NCBI RefSeq assembly: GCF_004135935.1 | Contig: NZ_CP025086.1 | Location: 1,364,001-1,428,000, forward strand | Source: Methylovirgula ligni | GTDB taxonomy: Bacteria > Pseudomonadota > Alphaproteobacteria > Rhizobiales > Beijerinckiaceae | Direction of reading: 5' to 3' | Length of the DNA stretch: 64,000 bases | Shown here: positions 8,890 to 19,693 of the stretch, in pieces | Layout of the letters: each line of letters starts with the position of its first letter | Numbering within the stretch: the stretch's first letter is position 1 | Position numbers and translations under genes: made by a program | Notes under the pieces: generated by a model | Told to the model about the DNA's origin: nothing | The model's input: the letters and a program-made list of their open reading frames with translations, nothing else | The model's database searches: none

Positions 8890-9864
8890 ATGTTCCGCAG
8901 TCTTCTCCTTGCCGCCGGTCTTCTCTCGTCTTTCAGTCTTCTCGCGCCCGCTGAGGCGCAGTCGCTGCCCGAAGAGATCGTCAACGCCCTGAATAAAGTC
9001 TGGGGCGTGCATCCCGGTTTCCGCGCCAATCATGCCAAGGGCATCGTCGGGCAGGGTACCTTCAAGGCGACCCCCGCAGCCGCGGAGCTGAGTAAAGCCG
9101 CGATCTTCTCGGGCGATACGATCCCGGTGACGATTCGCTTCTCCGACAGCGGCGGGTTGCCCAATGTCCCCGACGGTTCGCCCAAGGCGGTGCCGCACGG
9201 GCTTTCCATCAAGTTCCATCTCAAGGATGGCAGCGAAACGGATATCGTCATCAACTCGCTGAAGTTCTTTCCCGTCGCAACGGGCGAAGACTTCCGTGAT
9301 CTTCTGCTCGCCGTTGCGGCGAGCCCGCCCGATGCGCCGAAGCCGACGAAGCTCGATCTCTTCTTCAAGGCGCATCCGCGCGCGCCTGCGGCTTTCGCTG
9401 CGCTCCAGCAGCCCGACAGCCTCGCCGACGAGCAATATAATGGCGTCGATGCTTTCGTCTTCGTCGACAAGAGTGGCAAGAAGCAAGCCTTCCGCTACAT
9501 CGCCGCGCCGGAAAAGCTCGTGCATATCAGCAATGAGGAAGCGGCGAAGAAACAGCCGAATTATCTCTTCGACGAGATTGCCGTGCGCGTCGCGAAACAT
9601 CCCGTGGTCTTCCATCTGGAGGCGCAGCTCGCCGCGCCCGGCGATGTGACCAAGGACCCGACGGTGCCCTGGCCGGCGGATCGCAAGGTGGTCGATCTCG
9701 GCGTGCTGACCATCGACAAGATCGATGCGAACAGCCTCGAAGAACAGAAGAAGCTTCTGTTCCTGCCCGGCGCGCTGATCTCCGGCATCGAGGAATCGGA
9801 CGATCCGCTCGTCGATGTGCGTGACGGCGCCTATGCCGTCTCCTTCGGCCGCCGCAGCCAATAG
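8890..9864 (+). CDS. Catalase-related peroxidase (SrpA-type mini-catalase), exported
   Basis: A 324-residue heme protein of the small catalase-related family, lacking the large N- and C-terminal extensions of true catalases and probably using peroxide to oxidise organic substrates. A signal peptide is clear: a charged start, a hydrophobic run (LLLAAGLLSSFSLLA) and an AEA-QS cleavage site near residue 24, so it should act in the periplasm. The distal heme His is in FRANHAKG (about 46-53) and the conserved Asn region in FSDSGGLPNVPDGSP (about 89-103). The C-terminal RDGAYAVSFGRR probably carries the proximal tyrosine. Two palindromes precede it. Confidence 0.85.
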   Translation: MFRSLLLAAGLLSSFSLLAPAEAQSLPEEIVNALNKVWGVHPGFRANHAKGIVGQGTFKATPAAAELSKAAIFSGDTIPVTIRFSDSGGLPNVPDGSPKAVPHGLSIKFHLKDGSETDIVINSLKFFPVATGEDFRDLLLAVAASPPDAPKPTKLDLFFKAHPRAPAAFAALQQPDSLADEQYNGVDAFVFVDKSGKKQAFRYIAAPEKLVHISNEEAAKKQPNYLFDEIAVRVAKHPVVFHLEAQLAAPGDVTKDPTVPWPADRKVVDLGVLTIDKIDANSLEEQKKLLFLPGALISGIEESDDPLVDVRDGAYAVSFGRRSQ

Positions 9865-9900
9865 TTGCTTTAGGCGGACGGTTATGCGCAAAACGGCGCC

Positions 9901-10407
9901 ATGCCGGCGCCAGACGCAAAAATCGCCATTCGCCCCGCGACGCCAGCCGACGCGGGGCTGATCTTTGCCTTCGTGAGCGAACTCGCCGCTTTCGAGCACT
10001 TGTCGCATGAAGTGCAGGCGGACGCAGCAGGGCTCAAGGCGGCCTTGTTCGGCGCCAACCCCCGCGTCTTTGCCGAGATCGCCGAATATGACGGCGCACC
10101 GGCCGGCTTCATCCTCTGGTTCTACACATTCTCCAGTTTCGCCGGCCGCCACGGGATCTGGATCGAGGATCTCTACGTTCGGCAGGAATTTCGCGGCAAG
10201 GGCCTTGGTGCCACCTTGCTGCACGGGATCGCGCGCCGCTGTGTCGCGGAAAAGCTCGGCCGGCTCGAATGGTCGGTGCTGAACTGGAACGAGACTGCCA
10301 TCCGCTTTTATCAGAGCGCAGGCGCGCAGCTTAAGTCCGAATGGACCATCTGCCGGATGGAAGGCGCCGCGCTGGCGAAGTTCTCCGCTGAAGTTGAACG
10401 CACATGA
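9901..10407 (+). CDS. GNAT family N-acetyltransferase (diamine/spermidine acetyltransferase-like)
   Basis: A 168-residue single-domain GNAT protein. The acetyl-CoA-binding motif A reads IEDLYVRQEFRGKGLGATLL (about 89-108), with the RGKGLG pyrophosphate loop. The preceding FYTFSSFAGRHGIW and the later WNETAIRFYQSAGA resemble the spermidine/spermine N1-acetyltransferase branch. The physiological acceptor cannot be told from sequence. Its stop overlaps the folA start by four bases (ATGA), implying translational coupling. Confidence 0.85.
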   Translation: MPAPDAKIAIRPATPADAGLIFAFVSELAAFEHLSHEVQADAAGLKAALFGANPRVFAEIAEYDGAPAGFILWFYTFSSFAGRHGIWIEDLYVRQEFRGKGLGATLLHGIARRCVAEKLGRLEWSVLNWNETAIRFYQSAGAQLKSEWTICRMEGAALAKFSAEVERT

Positions 10408-10919
10408 GCCTGCCTTTGGTCGGAGTCGTCGCCATCGCCGATAACGGCGTGATCGGCCAGGGCAATGCCCTGCCGTGGCATATTTCCGCCGATCTCAAGC
10501 GCTTTCGCGCGCTGACGCTCGGCAAGCCGCTGATCATGGGGCGCAAGACTTTCGCCTCGCTGGGCCGGGCGCTGCCGGGACGCGAGACGATCGTCGTGAC
10601 ACGTGATAAAAGCTTCGTGCCTCCGGCCGGTGTTTTCACGGCGGGGGATGTGGATGCGGCTCTGGCGCTTGGCGAATCGCGCGCCAAGGCGCTTGGCGCG
10701 CCGGAAATCGTCATCGCTGGCGGCGGCGAAATCTATGCGGCGCTGATCGACCGTCTGGATCGGCTACATGTGACTTACGTGCATCTCGCACCGCCCGGAG
10801 ATGCTTATTTTCCGGCCATCGACTGGTCACATTGGCGGGAGATTTTCCGCCAGGATCATCCCAAGGGCGAAGGCGCCGATGCAGCCTATGCGTTCGTCGA
10901 CTATATCCATGCTGATTGA
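10404..10919 (+). CDS. folA: Dihydrofolate reductase
   Basis: A 171-residue DHFR that reduces dihydrofolate to tetrahydrofolate with NADPH. Residues in family positions include VAIADNGVIGQGNALPWHISADLKRF (about 8-33; the Asp of SADLKRF binds substrate), the cofactor loop IMGRKTFASLG at about 45-55 and VIAGGGEIYAAL at about 107-118. It overlaps the upstream acetyltransferase by four bases and is followed 29 bp later by hflK. Confidence 0.95.
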   Translation: MSLPLVGVVAIADNGVIGQGNALPWHISADLKRFRALTLGKPLIMGRKTFASLGRALPGRETIVVTRDKSFVPPAGVFTAGDVDAALALGESRAKALGAPEIVIAGGGEIYAALIDRLDRLHVTYVHLAPPGDAYFPAIDWSHWREIFRQDHPKGEGADAAYAFVDYIHAD

Positions 10920-10948
10920 GAGAGACGGCGTGTCGAGGAAGGATTTCT

Positions 10949-12061
10949 ATGCCCTGGAGCAATGACGGCAAGGACGGCGGCTCGTGGAAGCCGAACAATC
11001 CCGGGCCGTGGGGTCAGCCGCCGCGGCCCAACCAGGCGGATCTGGAGGAATGGTTGCGTCGGGCGCAGACTCGGCTGCGCGGCTGGCTGCCGGGCGGCGG
11101 CATTGGCGGCCAGGCGCTCGTGGCGCTTGGCCTTCTCGGCGTGCTGCTGTGGCTGCTTTCGGGTTTTTATACGGTCGGACCCAACGAAGTCGGCCTCAAC
11201 ATGATCTTTGGCCGCTATACGGGCAAGACAAGCTCGGGCCTCAATTACAATCTGCCCTATCCGATCGGCGCGGTCCAAAAGCTCGCGGTGACGGATCGCA
11301 ACACGATCAACATTGGTTTCATCACCCGTCAGGATGACCGCACCGGCGAGGAGGCGACCTTCGATCTGCCGGAAGAGAGCCTGATGCTGACCGACGACCA
11401 GAATATCGCCGACGTAAAATTCGTGGTGATCTGGCAGATCGACCCCGTGCACCCCGAGAATTATGCCTTCAATGTTGCCGATCCCGACGACACGGTGAAG
11501 GCGGTCGCCGAGAGCGCCATGCGCGCCGTGATTGGCCACAGCCTGATCCAGAATATCCTGACCGCCGAGCGCAAGGTGATCGAGCCGGAAGTGCAGGATC
11601 AGATGCAGGCGATCCTTGATAGTTACAAAGCCGGCGTCCTCGTCCTGCAGGTGCAATTGCAATCGGTCGATCCGCCGCAGGAGGTTATTGCCGCCTTCCG
11701 CGATGTGACCGCGGCGCAGCAGGATCGCGACAGGACGCGCAACGAGGCCGATGCCTATGCCAATCGCGTCGTGCCGGTGGCGCGCGGCCAGGCGGCGGCG
11801 ATCCGCCAGCAGGCGGAAGGCTATCGCTTGCAGACCGTCGACGAGGCGACCGGACAGGCCTCGCGCTTCTCCCAGGTCGAGACGCAATACAAGAACGCGC
11901 CGGCCGTGACGCGTGAGCGCATCTATCTTGAGACGATGGAGAAAATTCTGGGCGACAGCGACAAGGTGCTCGTCGATCAGGGCGGCGGCCCGGGCGTCGT
12001 GCCCTATCTTCCGCTGCCGCAGCTTGCGCCAAATTCCGATACCAATGGAGGATCGAAATGA
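10949..12061 (+). CDS. hflK: FtsH protease modulator HflK
   Basis: A 370-residue SPFH/band-7 membrane protein that with HflC forms the large complex regulating FtsH. It has a Gly/Pro/Asn-rich N-terminus (SNDGKDGGSWKPNNPGPWG), one transmembrane segment (ALVALGLLGVLLWLLSGFYTVG, about 53-74), then the SPFH domain starting GPNEVGLNMIFGRY and an Ala/Gln-rich coiled-coil region (AYANRVVPVARGQAAAIRQQAEG). The start at 10949 is preferred over an in-frame ATG at 10916 because it gives the family N-terminus and follows GAGGAAGG. It overlaps hflC by four bases. Confidence 0.94.
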   Translation: MPWSNDGKDGGSWKPNNPGPWGQPPRPNQADLEEWLRRAQTRLRGWLPGGGIGGQALVALGLLGVLLWLLSGFYTVGPNEVGLNMIFGRYTGKTSSGLNYNLPYPIGAVQKLAVTDRNTINIGFITRQDDRTGEEATFDLPEESLMLTDDQNIADVKFVVIWQIDPVHPENYAFNVADPDDTVKAVAESAMRAVIGHSLIQNILTAERKVIEPEVQDQMQAILDSYKAGVLVLQVQLQSVDPPQEVIAAFRDVTAAQQDRDRTRNEADAYANRVVPVARGQAAAIRQQAEGYRLQTVDEATGQASRFSQVETQYKNAPAVTRERIYLETMEKILGDSDKVLVDQGGGPGVVPYLPLPQLAPNSDTNGGSK

Positions 12062-12963
12062 AGAGCGCGACAGGCTTTTTCATCGTCCTTGTTGCCGTCG
12101 TGGCCGTCGTCGTCGCGGTTGCGTCGATCTTCACCGTCGGCCAGACCGAGCAGGCGCTGGTCCTGCGCTTCGGCGATCCGGTTGCCGGGCGCGGCCTCGT
12201 CACCGAGCCGGGGCTGCATTTCAAGATTCCCTTCATCGAGAATGTCGTCCTGCTCGACAAGCGCATTCTCGATGTCGAGACGCCGACGCAGGAAGTGCTC
12301 GCGGCCGACAATACCCGGGTCGAAGTCGATTCTTTCCTGAGATACCGGATCGCCGATCCGCTGAAATTCTATCAGACGGTCGGCGACACAGACCGCGCCG
12401 ACGTGCAGCTCGGCTATATCCTCAATTCGGCAGTGCGCCGGGTTCTCGGCGACGCCAGCCTCAGCCAGATCGTCAGCGGCCAGCGCGAAGCCCTGATGGG
12501 CGCCATCCGCGAGCAGGTCAATCAGCAGACCTCCAAGCTCGGCGTGGCCGCGGTCGATGTGCGCATCCGGCGTACCGACCTGCCGCAGCAGATTTCCGAA
12601 AAAGTGTTCAGCCGCATGCAAAGCGAATGGGCGCGCCAGGCGGCGCTTTTTCGCGCGCAAGGAACAGAGCAGGCGCAGGAGATCACCGCCAAGGCCGATC
12701 GCGACGCAGTGGTCCTGAAGGCGGACGCGCAGCGTGATGCCGATCAGGTCCGCGGCGCCGGCGATGCCGAGCGCGCGCGCGTCTTCGCGGCAGCCTTCGG
12801 CAAGGATCCGGAATTTTTCGCCTTCTACCGCTCGATGCAGGCCTATGTCGCGGGGTTGAAGCCCTCGAACACGCGCTATGTGCTCAGTCCGAAGTCGGCC
12901 TTTTTCCGCTACTTCACGCTCTCGGGTGAGACGAGCACGCCGCCGTCCTCTGCCGCGCATTGA
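12058..12963 (+). CDS. hflC: FtsH protease modulator HflC
   Basis: A 301-residue partner of HflK. An N-terminal signal anchor (GFFIVLVAVVAVVVAVASIF) leads to the SPFH domain (VGQTEQALVLRFGDPV, then GLHFKIPFIENVVLLDKRILD), followed by the Ala/Asp/Arg-rich helical region (AQEITAKADRDAVVLKADAQ) and the family C-terminus FFAFYRSMQAY. The periplasmic HflKC dome encloses FtsH. The ATGA overlap with hflK shows coupled translation. Confidence 0.95.
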   Translation: MKSATGFFIVLVAVVAVVVAVASIFTVGQTEQALVLRFGDPVAGRGLVTEPGLHFKIPFIENVVLLDKRILDVETPTQEVLAADNTRVEVDSFLRYRIADPLKFYQTVGDTDRADVQLGYILNSAVRRVLGDASLSQIVSGQREALMGAIREQVNQQTSKLGVAAVDVRIRRTDLPQQISEKVFSRMQSEWARQAALFRAQGTEQAQEITAKADRDAVVLKADAQRDADQVRGAGDAERARVFAAAFGKDPEFFAFYRSMQAYVAGLKPSNTRYVLSPKSAFFRYFTLSGETSTPPSSAAH

Positions 12964-13054
12964 ACCGCGGCGGCGTGGGGCTTTATGGGTGCCTCAAAAT
13001 CCGCGTGAACTCGTCCACGCAATGGGCTAGCTTTCGCGCGAGCAGGAGATGTGG

Positions 13055-14566
13055 ATGATTTTGTTCCGGCAAGTGGCGTCTGCTTTTCCCCGCGCGCGGC
13101 GTATTCTGGCGGCGGGCGCCATGAGCAGCCTTCTGCTTTGGGGCTTCGCTGAAGCGCTCCCGGCATCCGCTGGCGACCGGCCGGATTCCTTCGCCGATCT
13201 CGCCGCCTCGGTCAGCGATGCGGTGGTCAATATTTCCGCGACCCAGACCTACGAGGACAAGGATTCCGCAGGCGGTCCGAATGTCGATCCCGGAACGCCG
13301 TTCGACAATCTTTTCGATGAATTTCTACGCCGCCATCAGCAGGGCGGCGACGGCGACGCGGGCCGTCATACGCGCAGCTCGAATTCGCTCGGCTCCGGCT
13401 TCGTCATCGATTCGTCCGGCATCATCATCACCAACAATCACGTCATCGCCGATTCGAACGAGGTGACGGTGATCTTCACCGACGGCACGAAGCTGAAGGC
13501 GCAGGTCATCGGCAAGGATACGAAGGTCGACGTGGCCGTGCTCAAGGTAAATACGGATCATCCGTTGAAGGCGGTCAAATTCGGCGACAGCGACAAGATG
13601 CGCGTTGGCGATTGGGTGATTGCGGTCGGCAATCCCTTCGGTCTTGGGGGCAGCGTGACGGCGGGTATCGTCTCGGCGCGCCACCGCGACATCGATTCCG
13701 GCCCCTACGACAATTTCATTCAGACCGACGCGGCCATCAACAAGGGCAATTCGGGCGGCCCGCTGTTCGACATGGACGGCGAGGTCATCGGCATCAATAC
13801 CGCCATCCTCTCGCCCTCCGGCGGCTCGATCGGCATCGGCTTCGCGACGCCCTCGGACACGGTTATTCCGGTCATCGATCAATTGCGCAAATTTGGCGAG
13901 ACGCGGCGCGGCTGGCTCGGCGTGCGTATTCAGTCGATCGACGATTTGATCGCCGAGAGCCTTGATCTCGGCAAGGTGCGCGGCGCGCTTGTCGCCGGCA
14001 CGGACGCCGGCGGTCCGGCGGCCGAGGCGGGGATCGAGACCGGCGACGTGATCGTCAAGTTCGACGGTGTCGATGTCGCCGAGTCGCATGATCTGCCCAA
14101 ACTCGTGGCCTCCACGCCGGTCGGCAAGGATGTCGCGATCGTCGTCGTCCGCAAGGGCCAGGAACTGACCAAGACGGTCAAGCTTGGCCGGCTCGAAGAT
14201 GGCGAGCAGAAGGCCTCGCTCGCGGCTGGCGATCTCGGGGAGAGCCGAAAACTGGTGGCGCCCCCGGGCGAGAAGGCTCTGGGCATGGCGCTCTCCAGCC
14301 TCGACGAGACCTCGCGGCTGAAATATGCGATCAAGGATTCGGTCACGGCGGGCGTCGTTGTGACTGGGGTGGATTCGAACTCCCCGGCGGCGCAGAAGAA
14401 CATCCTGCCCGGCGAGGTAATCCTCGAAGTCAATCAGGATCCGGTACGGGCTCCCGCCGACGTGGCGCGTAAAATGCGCGCCTTAAAGGGCGCCGGCAAG
14501 AAGTTGGCGCTGCTGCTCGTCTCGACGCCCCAGGGCGAAGTGCGCTTCGTCGCGATCAATCTCTAG
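13055..14566 (+). CDS. degP: Periplasmic Do/DegP-family serine protease
   Basis: A 503-residue HtrA/Do protease and chaperone of the envelope. A signal peptide (RRILAAGAMSSLLLWGFAEALPASA) precedes the trypsin-like domain with His in TNNHVIA, Asp in TKVDVAVLKV and Ser in KGNSGGPLFD, then two PDZ domains (RRGWLGVRIQ onward and the C-terminal GVDSNSPAAQKNILPGEVIL). The start is put at 13055, because AGGAG at 13044-13048 touches an in-frame ATG at 13049 but sits six bases before the one at 13055. It follows hflC by about 90 bp, the common folA-hflKC-degP arrangement. Confidence 0.94.
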   Translation: MILFRQVASAFPRARRILAAGAMSSLLLWGFAEALPASAGDRPDSFADLAASVSDAVVNISATQTYEDKDSAGGPNVDPGTPFDNLFDEFLRRHQQGGDGDAGRHTRSSNSLGSGFVIDSSGIIITNNHVIADSNEVTVIFTDGTKLKAQVIGKDTKVDVAVLKVNTDHPLKAVKFGDSDKMRVGDWVIAVGNPFGLGGSVTAGIVSARHRDIDSGPYDNFIQTDAAINKGNSGGPLFDMDGEVIGINTAILSPSGGSIGIGFATPSDTVIPVIDQLRKFGETRRGWLGVRIQSIDDLIAESLDLGKVRGALVAGTDAGGPAAEAGIETGDVIVKFDGVDVAESHDLPKLVASTPVGKDVAIVVVRKGQELTKTVKLGRLEDGEQKASLAAGDLGESRKLVAPPGEKALGMALSSLDETSRLKYAIKDSVTAGVVVTGVDSNSPAAQKNILPGEVILEVNQDPVRAPADVARKMRALKGAGKKLALLLVSTPQGEVRFVAINL

Positions 14567-14664
14567 AGCCTCCGCGCTCGCGCCCCGCCCGAGTCCATTA
14601 ACCGAGTCGCTTGATCGGACCCAGTTTCGCGGGCCGGATTTGCGAATGTCGGGTAGGGCTCTCC

Positions 14665-14693
14665 TTGACAGCCCTCGGCGTGCCGCCTATGTC
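14665..14693 (+). promoter_or_regulatory. Sigma-70 promoter of groESL
   Basis: TTGACA (14665-14670), exactly 17 bases, then TATGTC (14688-14693). The predicted start near 14700 coincides with the left arm of the CIRCE operator. Confidence 0.8.
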
Positions 14694-14700
14694 CAAGTCG

Positions 14701-14733
14701 CCGTTAGCACTCACCAGCCTTGAGTGCTAACGG
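14701..14733. promoter_or_regulatory. CIRCE operator (HrcA-binding site) of groESL
   Basis: The canonical TTAGCACTC-N9-GAGTGCTAA is perfect at 14704-14730. The arms extend by three further matching bases each (CCG/CGG), giving 12-bp arms at 14701-14712 and 14722-14733. It sits at the predicted transcript start, the usual HrcA repression position. Confidence 0.97.
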
Positions 14734-14813
14734 CCAGTCATTTTTCAATCCGTTCAGCGCCAGTGCCGATCGGCTTTTGGCGTTGTCCGCGAAACGTTCA
14801 AGGAAGTAACGCA

Positions 14814-16789
<1,976 letters not shown>

Positions 16790-16814
16790 TTCTCATTTGT
16801 GCGAAACGACACTT

Positions 16815-16845
16815 AAAAGCCCCGGGTTTCCGGGGCTTTTTGTTT
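16815..16845 (+). terminator. Rho-independent terminator of groESL
   Basis: AAGCCCCGG (16817-16825), loop GTTT, CCGGGGCTT (16830-16838), then a T-run. The stem is perfect and GC-rich, beginning about 25 bp after the groEL stop. Confidence 0.95.
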
Positions 16846-17000
16846 ACTTAACTTGTGCGGCCTAGTGCATGGGACGAGAATATACGTTTCTCGCGCGCGG
16901 ATCACTGACTAGAACTGCATCGCGCGGCGCGGGCCGTTCGACATTCGGAGCCGAATGGCTGACCTCGCGCTTCCGAAGCCTGGATTAGGAGTGAGAAAAA

Positions 17001-17348
17001 GTGGGGCAGGAGACGCCGACGGAAAACAAGAAAACAGCCACCCGGGCTGATCTGTTGAATGCCGTTTATGACTCCTGCAAGGGTCTTTCCCGCGCCCAGG
17101 CACGCGATATTTTTGAAATGACATTGGAAGAAATTTCGGCCGCGCTGGTTCGCGGCGAGACCGTCAAGCTTCGCTCGTTCGGCCTGTTCTCAGTCCGCGC
17201 CAAGCGCGAGCGTATCGGCCGCAATCCGCGCACCGGCATTGAAGTGCCGATCAAGCCCCGGCGGGTTCTCACCTTCCGGCCGTCGCCGGTTCTTGTCGCG
17301 ATCATCAACGGCGAAAGCGCCGAAGCCGCACAGGAATTGCAGGACTAG
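17001..17348 (+). CDS. ihfA: Integration host factor subunit alpha
   Basis: A 115-residue DNABII-family DNA-bending protein. After a short polar N-terminus the fold begins at [21 protein letters not shown]. The dimerisation and arm region reads [28 protein letters not shown], with the DNA-intercalating Pro in NPRTG, and is followed by [15 protein letters not shown]. The spacing and sequence fit IhfA better than HU. The likely start is the GTG at 17001 with TAGGAG ten bases upstream; an earlier GTG at 16991 is less likely. It is monocistronic, starting about 155 bp after the groESL terminator. Confidence 0.88.
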   Translation: MGQETPTENKKTATRADLLNAVYDSCKGLSRAQARDIFEMTLEEISAALVRGETVKLRSFGLFSVRAKRERIGRNPRTGIEVPIKPRRVLTFRPSPVLVAIINGESAEAAQELQD

Positions 17349-17567
17349 GCCGGCCAGCGCGGCGAAATCCTCCCCTTCCGCGCATTCACGGAAAAGCCGC
17401 GAAGATTACAAAGCTGTAACTAGGCTGCGATTTGCGCCTGTGCGCTAAAGCGTGTTTGATCGCGCCGAGCGCAGGCGGTTTTCGAGCGAATCCGATGCGC
17501 TTAAAAAGCCATAAGGGCGCCATGACGATTCAATACCGACGTCCTTCGCTCTAGTTGAACGGTCTCC

Positions 17568-19682
17568 ATGAAAAGTCTTGCAATTCTCGTCGCGCTTTTC
17601 GCCGCCGCCGCCGCTTTCGTCGCCGTCAGGATCGGCGACACAACCACCGGCCTGCTGGCTGCAACCTCGCTCATCTGCGCCTATACGACGTTCCGGTCGC
17701 AGCATATTTCGAGCTATTTGCGGATTTTCGTCGCAATCTTCGCGATCGAGGTCATCGTCTTCGGTGTTCTTTGCCTCGCGGCGCAGCTTCATGAATGGCC
17801 CCGCGAATGGGCCGACTATGAGATTCCCGAGAGCCTGCCGCTGAGCGTCGCGTTCTTCGCGATCGGCGTTTATGCGATCTCCTTCGTGCCGCTCGTCCGC
17901 GCGATGATGCGGATCGCCGACCGCTATTTCGATTCGCGCGATGTCGCCGACGCCAGGATCTGGCCGTTCCCGTCCTATCGTGCCGCCGAGCGCAAGATCG
18001 GCGCGGCGATGGTGGTTTTCCTCGTCCTCATCAATCAGGCCGAGGTCGGCATCAACATCCGCCTCTCGTTCTTCTCGCGCGATTGGTTCAATGCGATCCA
18101 GAACAAGGATGCGAAGGCGTTCTGGTATCAGCTTTTCACTGTCTTCCTGGTGTGGGCCTTCCTTTATATTTTCGCGGCCGTCGTCGAATATGTGGTCACC
18201 TCGACAATGGTCATCCGCTGGCGGCGCTGGCTCACCGGCTATTATCTCGACCGCTGGCTCGACAATCACCGCCATTACCGCATGTCGCTCGCCGGTTCGC
18301 CGGCCGATAACCCGGACCAGCGCATCTCCGAGGATATCAACCGCTTTATCGATGGCGGCGATATCGGCTACGGCATCTATTCCTTTTCGATCCTGCTCAT
18401 CTCGAACCTGAGCTCGCTGGTGTCCTTCGCCATCCTGCTCTGGCTTCTCTCGGCCAATTTCACGCTGCCGGGGACTCATATCGCCGTACCCGGCTTCCTC
18501 TTCTGGGCCGCACTAATTTATGCTGCGGTTGGCACGTGGCTTACGCATTGGATCGGCAACCCGCTCGCGCTGCTTTCGTTCAAACGCCAGCGCTATGAGG
18601 CCGATTTCCGCTTTTCGCTCGCGCGTCTGCGCGAATATACGGAACAGGTCGCGCTCCTCTCGGGCGAGGAGACGGAAAAACGTTCGCTCAAGGCGCGGTT
18701 CGGCGCGATCGTGGCGAATTATTTCGAGATCATCTCCTGCCGCAAACGGCTGACGGCCTTCACCCAATCCTATTCGCAGATCAGTCCGTTCATTCCCTAT
18801 ATCGTCTCCGCGCCCTTCTATTTCGCCGGCAAGATCACGCTCGGCATCATGACGCAGACGGCGAGCGCCTTCAGCAATGTCAACAACGCGCTGACGTTCG
18901 TCGTCAGCTATTATGTCTATCTCGCCGATTATAAATCCGTCCTCGATCGTCTGACATCCTTCGACCAGTCGATCGAAAAGGCGGATGCCTACGAACTGCG
19001 TCCGCAGCCCGCGCGGGTCGCGCCCGGAGCGTCGAATGTCAGCCTCGCGGAAGTCACGCTGCGCCTGCCGGACGGCCGCACGATCGTCGAGGACGCCAAT
19101 CTCGATCTCGTCTCGGAGATTCCGGCGCTCTTCGTCGGCCCCTCGGGTTCCGGAAAGTCGACCTTGTTCCGCGCTATCGCCGGTATCTGGCCCTATGGCC
19201 AGGGCAAGATCGATCTGCCTTCGTCTGCGAAGCTGATGCTGCTGCCGCAAAAGCCCTATATCCCGATCGGCAGTTTGCGTAGCGCGCTCGCCTATCCCGG
19301 CGCGCCGGAGCACTACGACGACGCGACATTGCGCGACGCGCTCGAAGCGACCCAACTCGGCTATCTGGCGGACAAGCTCGATGTCGAAGGCGTCTGGCAG
19401 CAGCAATTGTCCGGCGGCGAGCAGCAGCGCCTGTCGATCGCGCGCGCTTTGCTCGAGAAACCGGATTGGCTGTTTCTCGACGAGGCGACGACGGCGATGG
19501 ACGAGCCGATGGAAGCGGGCATCTATCAGGCGCTGCGCGAAAGACTGCCCAGGACCACGATCGTCTCGATCGGACATCGCGCGACCATCGAGCAATACCA
19601 CGAACGCCGGCTCGAAATGCAGCCGTCGGGCGGCAGCGGAATCTTCACGCCGAAGGACAATGTGGGGAAGGCGGCGGAGTAA
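17568..19682 (+). CDS. BacA/BclA-like ABC transporter (fused permease and ATPase)
   Basis: A 704-residue ABC half-transporter with an SbmA/BacA-like membrane domain fused to its ATPase, the layout of Bradyrhizobium BclA and of YddA-type proteins. Early hydrophobic segments are followed by the SbmA/BacA core (SRDWFNAIQNKDAKAFW, RWLTGYYLDRWLDNHRHYRM, NPDQRISEDINRF). The ATPase domain has Walker A GPSGSGKST (about 525), signature LSGGEQQR (about 610) and Walker B WLFLDEATTAMDE (about 631). Relatives import or export peptides such as host NCR antimicrobial peptides and bleomycin, or act on very-long-chain lipid. The substrate here is unknown. It converges on hisG with 11 bp between stops. Confidence 0.88.
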   Translation: MKSLAILVALFAAAAAFVAVRIGDTTTGLLAATSLICAYTTFRSQHISSYLRIFVAIFAIEVIVFGVLCLAAQLHEWPREWADYEIPESLPLSVAFFAIGVYAISFVPLVRAMMRIADRYFDSRDVADARIWPFPSYRAAERKIGAAMVVFLVLINQAEVGINIRLSFFSRDWFNAIQNKDAKAFWYQLFTVFLVWAFLYIFAAVVEYVVTSTMVIRWRRWLTGYYLDRWLDNHRHYRMSLAGSPADNPDQRISEDINRFIDGGDIGYGIYSFSILLISNLSSLVSFAILLWLLSANFTLPGTHIAVPGFLFWAALIYAAVGTWLTHWIGNPLALLSFKRQRYEADFRFSLARLREYTEQVALLSGEETEKRSLKARFGAIVANYFEIISCRKRLTAFTQSYSQISPFIPYIVSAPFYFAGKITLGIMTQTASAFSNVNNALTFVVSYYVYLADYKSVLDRLTSFDQSIEKADAYELRPQPARVAPGASNVSLAEVTLRLPDGRTIVEDANLDLVSEIPALFVGPSGSGKSTLFRAIAGIWPYGQGKIDLPSSAKLMLLPQKPYIPIGSLRSALAYPGAPEHYDDATLRDALEATQLGYLADKLDVEGVWQQQLSGGEQQRLSIARALLEKPDWLFLDEATTAMDEPMEAGIYQALRERLPRTTIVSIGHRATIEQYHERRLEMQPSGGSGIFTPKDNVGKAAE

Positions 19683-19693
19683 GTTCCGCCACT

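Noticed and set aside
8812-10224. 470-codon minus-strand frame opposite the peroxidase and acetyltransferase
   Set aside because: Low-complexity Arg-rich translation caused by high GC; both plus-strand genes are well supported.
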